DNA from: JAKVBK01 sp022447275
GTDB taxonomy: Bacteria > Pseudomonadota > Alphaproteobacteria > Rhodobacterales > Rhodobacteraceae
Length of the DNA stretch: 64,000 nucleotides
NCBI GenBank assembly: GCA_047125605.1
Contig: CP138932.1
Location: 1,860,001-1,924,000, forward strand
Direction: 5' to 3'
The translations under genes were made by a program, and so were the position numbers. How positions within the stretch are numbered: the stretch's first letter is position 1; each line of letters opens with the position of its first letter. The notes below the pieces were generated by a model that was not told the DNA's origin, did not search any database, and worked only from the letters and a program-made list of their open reading frames with translations. Positions 58,389 through 64,000 of the stretch are shown piece by piece.

Positions 58389-60398
58389 ATGGGGACGCCG
58401 ATGGCCGGCAAGTCAGCAATACTGCGCCACAGGAGTGCAGAGTACACAGGGCAGCTACAGCCGGTCGGCACGGGTGGGCTTGTTGAAGTCGATATCCCCC
58501 CCTCTCGCAATAGAGCGGGGCGCCAGGGCATATCCCGCTTCCCACTTGGACAGGGTCTGGTCGAGATGGGCGCGCTTGAACCGGGCGATCTTGCAAAGGC
58601 GCTGGCGATCCAGCAAAGGCAAGACGCGCGGCTTGGCCAAATCCTGTTGTCACAGGGCATGGTCACAGAAAAAGACCTGATACAGGCCCTTTCCAAACAA
58701 TGGCGGACGGATGTTGTAGCCCTTGATGATGCGCCGCCAGATCCCCGCCTCATAGACAAGTGGGGGGCTGGGCGCTGTCTGCGAGATGGTCTAGTTCCTT
58801 GGCGCAAAGCTGGCGCGGTGACCGTTGTAGCGACCAGTCAGCCAGACATGTTCCTGCGTCACATAGACGAACTGGAGGCTGCGTTCGGCCCCGTTGCTCA
58901 AGCCATCTGCACTGAGAAAGACCTGCAGGCAGCGATTGCGCGCAGCCGCTCAACGGCCTTGGCAAAGGCGGCTGAAGCAAAGGTGGCTGCGCCGTTTCAT
59001 TGTCGTGGCATGCGGCATGCTCGCGCCCAGCGCTGGCTCATGTCGGCACTCTGCATTCTTGCAGCTCTGTTATTTACCTTCCCCGTCGCCATCTTGAGCG
59101 TCCTTATGGTTTGGGCCGTATTTTCCCTGGCAGTGACAGTATCCGTGCGGATTGCCGCCCTGATTTACCGTGTGGAAGACGTGATGGACCATCGCCCAGC
59201 GCAAGAGGCTTCGCAGAAACCTCCCCGCATCACCATGGCGCGGATGCCCATGATTTCGATCATGATCCCACTCTTCCGCGAGGAAGATATTGCGGGGCGC
59301 CTGCTGCAACGGCTTGAACGGTTGCGTTACCCACGGGAGTTGACCGACATCTGCTTCGTTGTCGAAGCCAGCGATGACAAAACCCTGCTCGCATTGTCCC
59401 AAATCTCTCTGCCCCACTGGATCAGGGTGATTACTGTGCCAAAGGGCGACGTGATGACGAAACCCAGAGCGCTGAACTACGCGCTGGATTTCTGTCAGGG
59501 CAGCATTGTTGGCATTTGGGATGCAGAAGATGCTCCGGCGCCCGATCAACTGCACAAGGTGGCGCGCCGCTTTCATCAGGTTGGCGCCGATGTGGCTTGC
59601 CTTCAGGGCAGACTAGATTTCTACAATGCCCGTACAAACTGGCTGTCGCGCTGTTTTGCCATGGAATACGCAACATGGTTCAGGGTTTTGCTGCCGGGAA
59701 TGGTGAAGCTGGGCTTTGCCGTCCCTCTTGGAGGAACAACCCTGTTTTTTCGGCGCAACGCGCTTGAGGAAATCGGCGGCTGGGATGCCCATAACGTAAC
59801 TGAAGACGCAGATTTGGACATTCGCCTTGCCCGCCTTGGGTACCGGACAGAAATGGTCGACACAGTGACCCATGAGGAGGCCAACGCACGCACCGTGCCT
59901 TGGATCCGCCAACGCTCACGCTGGCTGAAAGGCTACGCGATTAGCTACGCAGTCCATATGCGCAACCCGCGGCAGCTGTGGCGCGATCTGGGCGCCTGGC
60001 GCTTTTTCGGGGTGCAGGTTGTTTTCTTGTGCACCCTTTCACAATTCCTGCTGGCGCCGCTTCTTTGGTCTTTTTGGTTGCTGGTCTTGGGCCTGCCCCA
60101 TTTTATGCCCAGCCTTGTTGGGCCCATGGGCTTGTCGGCCTTGGCGGGCATATTCTTTATGTGCGAACTCGTCTCGCTTGCCGTGGTTGGCTTTGCCCTG
60201 CACGGCATGGGCCGACGGTGGCTTTTACCTTGGGTGCCCACGCTGCATCTGTATTTCCCGTTGGCCGCGCTGGCCGCCTATAAGGGGTTTTACGAGTTGC
60301 TGGCGAAACCCTTTTATTGGGATGAAACAAACCACGGCATTTTCGATGAGACCTGCCCCTTGCCAGAGGGAGAGGACCCAAAACCAAACGCCCTCTGA
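58389..60398 (+). CDS. family 2 glycosyltransferase with N-terminal tandem MshEN-like domain
   Basis: The 669-residue membrane enzyme joins two modules. Residues ~53-104 carry two tandem copies of the MshEN (GspE N-terminal) motif: the first spans 53-75 and lacks the leading Arg, the second spans 81-104 with R81, L82, G83 and a closing L-x-x-x-x (ALSKQ). MshEN domains bind c-di-GMP through such paired motifs. A helix pair follows (about 217-260), then a GT2 cellulose-synthase-like domain (about 285-515) with DAED at 378-381, TED at 471-473 and QRSRW at 508-512, and C-terminal membrane helices. It probably makes and exports a beta-linked polysaccharide under c-di-GMP control. No bcsB-like partner is adjacent. 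Confidence 0.9.
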   Translation: MGTPMAGKSAILRHRSAEYTGQLQPVGTGGLVEVDIPPSRNRAGRQGISRFPLGQGLVEMGALEPGDLAKALAIQQRQDARLGQILLSQGMVTEKDLIQALSKQWRTDVVALDDAPPDPRLIDKWGAGRCLRDGLVPWRKAGAVTVVATSQPDMFLRHIDELEAAFGPVAQAICTEKDLQAAIARSRSTALAKAAEAKVAAPFHCRGMRHARAQRWLMSALCILAALLFTFPVAILSVLMVWAVFSLAVTVSVRIAALIYRVEDVMDHRPAQEASQKPPRITMARMPMISIMIPLFREEDIAGRLLQRLERLRYPRELTDICFVVEASDDKTLLALSQISLPHWIRVITVPKGDVMTKPRALNYALDFCQGSIVGIWDAEDAPAPDQLHKVARRFHQVGADVACLQGRLDFYNARTNWLSRCFAMEYATWFRVLLPGMVKLGFAVPLGGTTLFFRRNALEEIGGWDAHNVTEDADLDIRLARLGYRTEMVDTVTHEEANARTVPWIRQRSRWLKGYAISYAVHMRNPRQLWRDLGAWRFFGVQVVFLCTLSQFLLAPLLWSFWLLVLGLPHFMPSLVGPMGLSALAGIFFMCELVSLAVVGFALHGMGRRWLLPWVPTLHLYFPLAALAAYKGFYELLAKPFYWDETNHGIFDETCPLPEGEDPKPNAL

Positions 60399-60416
60399 TA
60401 AGAGCAGAGATTTGGT

Positions 60417-61067
60417 TTACTGGGCTGCGTGCGCTTCCGCATCTGTCTTTAATCGTTGGACAAATGCCATGGAAATATGCGCCTTGAGCGCCTCATAGGC
60501 CGCTTGCTCATCCCGGTTGCGGATCGCATCGACGATCGTTTGGTGCTCTGCCAGCGCAGTTTCACCCCGCCCCGTCGCGGCCAGGGATGTAGTCGCCATC
60601 AATGCCATCGAGCGATAAACAAGGTCCAATTGCTGGAACAGATATCGGTTGTGGCTGGCCAGATGTATCTGTCGATGAAAGCGCCGGTTGGCCCGTGACA
60701 GCAAGTTTGGCTGATCCACAAGGGCTTTATCGTCTTCGATCATCTCCTGAAGAACGGCGATTTCTTCAGCATTTGCGTGCCGCGCCGCCAGACGGGCAGC
60801 AAGTCCTTCAAGCTCACTGCGCACCACATACAACTCCGCCAGTTGGGAATGATCCAGCGACGCGACAATCAATGACCGGCCATCACGCGCCAAAAGCGAC
60901 TGTGTTTCAAGCCTTTGCAGCGCTTCACGAACCGGGGTGCGCGAGACACCAAACCGCTCAGCAAGCTCGCTTTCCACAAGGCGGTCGCCCGGTCGGTAAA
61001 CGCCCACATCAATCGCTTCGAGGATCATCTGATAGGCATCTTTATGCGGCGTGCGATCGTTCGGCAT
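60417..61067 (-). CDS. GntR-family regulator with FCD domain
   Basis: The 216-residue protein has an N-terminal winged helix (about 5-70; GDRLVESELAERFGVSRTPVREALQRLE) and an all-helical FCD effector domain (about 75-210), with the metal/effector-binding residues in RFHRQIH and HQTIVDAI. FCD-type GntR proteins repress catabolic operons and respond to small acids. It ends 18 bp from the glycosyltransferase (convergent) and is divergent from the nucleotidase. Neither is an obvious target. Confidence 0.92.
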   Translation of the reverse strand: MPNDRTPHKDAYQMILEAIDVGVYRPGDRLVESELAERFGVSRTPVREALQRLETQSLLARDGRSLIVASLDHSQLAELYVVRSELEGLAARLAARHANAEEIAVLQEMIEDDKALVDQPNLLSRANRRFHRQIHLASHNRYLFQQLDLVYRSMALMATTSLAATGRGETALAEHQTIVDAIRNRDEQAAYEALKAHISMAFVQRLKTDAEAHAAQ

Positions 61068-61190
61068 TCTGCATTTCCTGTCCGTTTCCCCTGTAGCGTA
61101 GGGCGCGATGGCTTTGCATACAAGCGTACACCGTATTTCCTACCCGGCGGAATGCTTGATGCCCCCTCCCTGCCCCGCTACATCCGGTCT

Positions 61191-61835
61191 ATGACGCGCA
61201 CGCAGTTTTCTCATGTAGACACCTGGGTCTTTGACCTCGACAACACGCTTTACCCCCCTGAAGCACACCTGCTCGAACAGCTTTCCCCCCGAATGACCGA
61301 CTGGATCGCGGCCAACCTCGGCCTCAAAAGGCAGGAGGCGGACGAATTGCGGGAGGATTATTGGGCACGCTATGGCACCACGGCAGCCGGGCTGATGGCC
61401 AAACATGACGTGGCCCCGGCGGCCTTTCTAGCACATGCGCATGACCTTCCGCTGGATGCGCTCAAACCCGCGCCCGAGCTTGCAGCAGCCATAGCCGCCT
61501 TGCCGGGACGGCACCTCGTTTTCACCAACTCACCCGTCGATTGGGCCCACCGCGTTTTGAAGGAAACCGGGCTGGATCATGTGTTTGACGCCGTCCACGG
61601 CGCCGAAGATGCCCAGTATATCCCCAAGCCAAAGCCACAGGCATTCTCCAAAGTTTTCGAAGTTGCAGATATTGCACCGCAAAAGGCCGCCTTTTTTGAA
61701 GATGACAGTCGCAATCTGGAAGTGCCTGCGCGTCTCGGTATGCGCACAGTGCATGTCTCGCCAAACCCCGAAACCGCGCCCTACATTCATCACGGAACTC
61801 AGGACTTAACAGCGTTTCTGCGCGACATCGCCTGA
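61191..61835 (+). CDS. pyrimidine 5'-nucleotidase, HAD superfamily
   Basis: The 214-residue enzyme belongs to the HAD phosphatases of the Sdt1/Phm8 branch. The nucleophile Asp lies in WVFDLDNTLYPPE, the second motif is LVFTNSP, the lysine is in IPKPKPQAF, and the acidic motif is FFEDDSRN. It would dephosphorylate pyrimidine monophosphates. The ATG at 61191 begins MTRTQFSHVD, the family's usual start. The longer frame to 60915 overlaps the GntR gene on the other strand. Confidence 0.9.
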   Translation: MTRTQFSHVDTWVFDLDNTLYPPEAHLLEQLSPRMTDWIAANLGLKRQEADELREDYWARYGTTAAGLMAKHDVAPAAFLAHAHDLPLDALKPAPELAAAIAALPGRHLVFTNSPVDWAHRVLKETGLDHVFDAVHGAEDAQYIPKPKPQAFSKVFEVADIAPQKAAFFEDDSRNLEVPARLGMRTVHVSPNPETAPYIHHGTQDLTAFLRDIA

Positions 61836-61965
61836 CACTGCCTGTTCGGGCATTTGGCCCACGCATCACCAATCCGCCTGTGATGTCCGCAGCAGAGGGT
61901 TCAATTTGTCGCCTACTTGTGGGCGCAGGGCGCTATAGCTTAGACCCTAAGCGCAGGAGGGTGGC

Positions 61966-63162
61966 ATGGCACGTGAACACACCGATATTCTGATCGCAGG
62001 CGGCGGCATTGCTGGCCTCACGGCGGCGGCTGCATTCGCTTCGCAGGGTCGCCAGGTAACGCTTGTGAGCCCCGCGCCCCCCGTTGTCGCCCAGCAGGAG
62101 GACGGCTCTGACCTGCGGTCGACGGCCTTTCTGCAACCCGCCCGCGATCTGTTCGACATGGCGGGCTTGTGGCCGCACCTTGCGCCCAAGGCGATCCCGC
62201 TTGAGGGGCTGCGCATTGTTGACACGGTGGACTGGCCCCCCCGCACACGTGACAGCCGTGAATTTCGCTCTGAAGACATCCTGGACGGCCCGTTTGGCTG
62301 GAACCTCCTGAATGTGGACACCAATGCAGCGCTGATGTCTGCCCTCGAGGGCCGCGACGGCATTACGCTGCGCTTTGGCACCGGCTTTGCCGACATGTTG
62401 ACCCGAGATCGTGAAAGCATCGTCCGGCTCAGTGATGGCACCCGGCTCTCGGCGCAGTTGGTCGTGGCAATGGACGGGCGCAACAGTGCCGTGCGCGCAG
62501 CGGCGGGCATCGATGTGGATGTGATCCGCTATGGGCAGACCGCACTGGCCTTTACGGTGCAGCACCCCCTGCCCCACGGCAATGTCTCGACGGAATTCTA
62601 CAATGAGGGAGGGCCCTTCACGATGGTGCCTCTCCCCGATGTGGACGGCCAGCCCGCCTCCGCGATTGTTTGGATGAACCCGTCTGCCAAGGCGCAAAAC
62701 CTATCGTCACTGTCCAGCGAAGAACTGTCTGACATCGCCAGTCAGCGCGCCTGCAACATGTTTGGGCCCCTTCGAATTATCTCTCCGATCCGGCATTGGC
62801 CCATCGCAGCGCAGAAGGCGCGGGCACTGACGGCGCCGCGCACGGCCATCCTTGCCGAGGCAGCCCATGTGGTGCCCCCGATCGGGGCGCAGGGGCTCAA
62901 CACGTCGCTCAATGATCTTGCGGCGCTCCTCAAGGCGATGGAAGGCGCAACCGATCCCGGCGCGCCCGCCGTACTGGCCGCCTATAACAAAGCACGCGCC
63001 GCAGATATCAGCCGACGCGTACAGGCGATTGATCTTTTCAACAGGATTACGCGCTCTGGCCTTCCCGGCCTGCAACACCTGCGTTTGTCCGGCCTAAAGG
63101 CAATCCACGGGATCGCGCCGGTGCGTAAGGCCGTGATGCGTGCGGGGATGGGCGGCAACTGA
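61966..63162 (+). CDS. UbiH/COQ6-type FAD-dependent hydroxylase (ubiquinone biosynthesis)
   Basis: The 398-residue flavoprotein hydroxylates the ubiquinone precursor ring. The FAD-binding GGGIAG is at residues 12-17, VVAMDGRNSAVR forms the middle motif, and AEAAHVVPPIGAQGLNTSLNDLAAL replaces the usual GDAAH-xxxP-xxGQG with EAAH and GAQG, the normal variant in alphaproteobacterial homologues. The specific position of hydroxylation (UbiH, UbiF or UbiL activity) cannot be decided from sequence. The stop lies next to a palindromic terminator. Confidence 0.9.
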   Translation: MAREHTDILIAGGGIAGLTAAAAFASQGRQVTLVSPAPPVVAQQEDGSDLRSTAFLQPARDLFDMAGLWPHLAPKAIPLEGLRIVDTVDWPPRTRDSREFRSEDILDGPFGWNLLNVDTNAALMSALEGRDGITLRFGTGFADMLTRDRESIVRLSDGTRLSAQLVVAMDGRNSAVRAAAGIDVDVIRYGQTALAFTVQHPLPHGNVSTEFYNEGGPFTMVPLPDVDGQPASAIVWMNPSAKAQNLSSLSSEELSDIASQRACNMFGPLRIISPIRHWPIAAQKARALTAPRTAILAEAAHVVPPIGAQGLNTSLNDLAALLKAMEGATDPGAPAVLAAYNKARAADISRRVQAIDLFNRITRSGLPGLQHLRLSGLKAIHGIAPVRKAVMRAGMGGN

Positions 63163-63194
63163 TATCGGGCCGCGCAAAACGCGCGCCCGATATC
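63161..63194. terminator. terminator-like palindrome between convergent genes
   Basis: GATATCGGGC and GCCCGATATC pair over 10 bp, with an inner GCGC/GCGC extension around AAAA. It begins at the ubiH-type stop codon and separates it from the convergent aminotransferase gene. No clear T-run follows, so efficiency is uncertain. Confidence 0.6.
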
Positions 63195-63223
63195 TCTGCA
63201 TTGCAACGAACCGAGTATGTATC

Positions 63224-64000
63224 TTACAGGGCAGCGTCCAGTGCGGCCTCAAGCCGGGCCACCGACGCATCGACGTCGCGCAGTTTGTCGATCCCGAACA
63301 GGCCCAATCGGAACGTCGAGAATTCCGCGCCTTCATCGACCATCAGCGGCACCCCTGCAGCGATCTGCACCCCCTGCGCCGCGAACACCTTGCCCGATTT
63401 CACGTCCGGATCATCCGTGTAGCTGACGACCACGCCCGGGGCGGCAAACCCCTCTGCCGCAACAGACCTTATGCCGCGTGCGGCCAGCATCTCGCGCACC
63501 CTGCGGCCTTGCTCCCACTGTGCCTCCTCAAGGGCATCCAGCCCGTAGTCGCGGCTCTCTGCAAGCGCATCCCGGAAAGACCGCAAGGCATCCGTGGGCA
63601 TCGTCGCGTGATAGGCGTGCCCGCCCGCCTCATAGGCCTCCATGATGCTCAGCCACTTTCCGAGGTCCACAGCAAAGGAGGATGACGCACGGCTCTTTGC
63701 GATGTCGACTGCCCGCTCCGACAGCATAACGCAGCCCGCTGAAGGTTGTGCCGACCAGCCTTTTTGCGGGGCCGATATCAGCACATCAACGCCGGTGGCC
63801 TTCATATCGATCCACGCACAACCCGAGGCAATGCAATCCAGTACCATGATGCCGCCGACAGCATGAACAGCGTCTGCAACGGCCTTGATGTAGTCATCCG
63901 GCAGGATCATCCCGGCGCTGGTTTCCACATGAGGTGCAAAGACAACGGCGGGCGCTTCCTCCGTAATCCGGGCAACCACATCCTCGATCGGCGCGGGCGC
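63224..64000 (-). CDS. class V aminotransferase (alanine-glyoxylate/serine-pyruvate type), N-terminus beyond the window
   Basis: The reverse frame is open to the right edge and gives the C-terminal ~258 residues of a fold-type I PLP enzyme. APHVETSAGMILP, VLDCIASGCAWIDM, and ISAPQKGWSAQPSAG carry the conserved substrate and PLP contacts, with the Schiff-base lysine in QKGW. Later segments such as GLFGIDKLRDVDASVARLEAAL complete the C-terminal domain. Class V members of this type interconvert amino acids and 2-oxo acids in glyoxylate or serine metabolism. The true start lies to the right of 64000. Confidence 0.88.
   Translation of the reverse strand, partial: APAPIEDVVARITEEAPAVVFAPHVETSAGMILPDDYIKAVADAVHAVGGIMVLDCIASGCAWIDMKATGVDVLISAPQKGWSAQPSAGCVMLSERAVDIAKSRASSSFAVDLGKWLSIMEAYEAGGHAYHATMPTDALRSFRDALAESRDYGLDALEEAQWEQGRRVREMLAARGIRSVAAEGFAAPGVVVSYTDDPDVKSGKVFAAQGVQIAAGVPLMVDEGAEFSTFRLGLFGIDKLRDVDASVARLEAALDAAL

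Noticed and set aside
62860..62900. EAAH instead of GDAAH in the UbiH-type hydroxylase as a loss-of-function change
   Set aside because: As far as I recall this variant is normal for alphaproteobacterial members of the family, and the rest of the FAD site is intact.
1..64000. CRISPR array, phage or conjugative module
   Set aside because: No regularly spaced repeats, integrase, capsid, terminase, relaxase or toxin-antitoxin genes were seen.

Overview
The window is about 64 kb of GC-rich chromosome from an alphaproteobacterium, most likely a member of the Rhodobacteraceae (Roseobacter group). The assignment rests on gene content: a TrgA-type tellurite-resistance protein, an NDUFS4-like complex I accessory subunit, a LexA box of the GTTC-N7-GTTC type known from Rhodobacter, a YqeY/carA divergent pair, a UbiH-type hydroxylase with the EAAH motif variant, and a cytosolic sulfatase with CTAGR instead of CxPSR. 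No phage, plasmid or CRISPR array is visible. The only mobile-element trace is a broken IS3-type transposase near 18 kb.

Layout. 0-5 kb: the start of a DUF3833 lipoprotein gene, then a sulfatase facing a coupled SulP transporter/formylglycine-generating enzyme pair, which together form a sulfate-ester module. 5.2-12.6 kb: a bacterial alpha-2-macroglobulin with an intact thioester motif, overlapping penicillin-binding protein 1C. 12.7-15.6 kb: an aldehyde dehydrogenase and an iron-type alcohol dehydrogenase. 15.6-19.3 kb: an A+T-richer patch with a secreted unknown, an orphan TolC-type lipoprotein, the IS3 remnant and about 700 bp of apparent junk. 19.4-21.3 kb: a small lipoprotein, a LuxR solo and tRNA-Ser. 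21.5-29.4 kb: an overlapping cysteine synthase/MscS channel/AlaX operon, a decayed phosphotransferase, a fused Nudix hydrolase, TrgA and cyclopropane fatty acid synthase. 29.7-36.5 kb: an M20 amidohydrolase divergent from a peptide-type ABC transporter that lacks ATPase genes, then a YeeE/TsuA-like transporter.

36.6-44.1 kb is rich in exported and broken genes: a trypsin fused to a META domain, an FG-GAP-like secreted protein, a ferredoxin, a free-standing fragment of the DnaE2 C-terminal OB domain behind a perfect LexA box, a peptidoglycan-binding lipoprotein, a choloylglycine hydrolase broken by one TGA, nadD, a second trypsin-like protease, and a frameshifted GXWXG/DUF4334 gene. 44.3-64 kb is mostly housekeeping: ettA, uvrB, lipB, yqeY, carA, a ubiquinone hydroxylase, a pyrimidine 5'-nucleotidase and tRNA-Leu. 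Mixed in are an SLC13 permease, a cupin, a DM13 protein, a membrane LytTR regulator, a GntR regulator and a glycosyltransferase with a tandem MshEN-like (c-di-GMP binding) front end.

The observations most worth following up are the SOS-box-linked DnaE2 OB-domain fragment (39.5 kb), the MshEN-glycosyltransferase fusion (58.4 kb), the trypsin-META fusion (36.7 kb), the lux-box-like palindrome beside the LuxR solo (20.05 kb), and four genes disrupted by only one or two lesions each, which should be checked against reads before being called pseudogenes. All function calls come from reading motifs and remembered family features. No database search was run.
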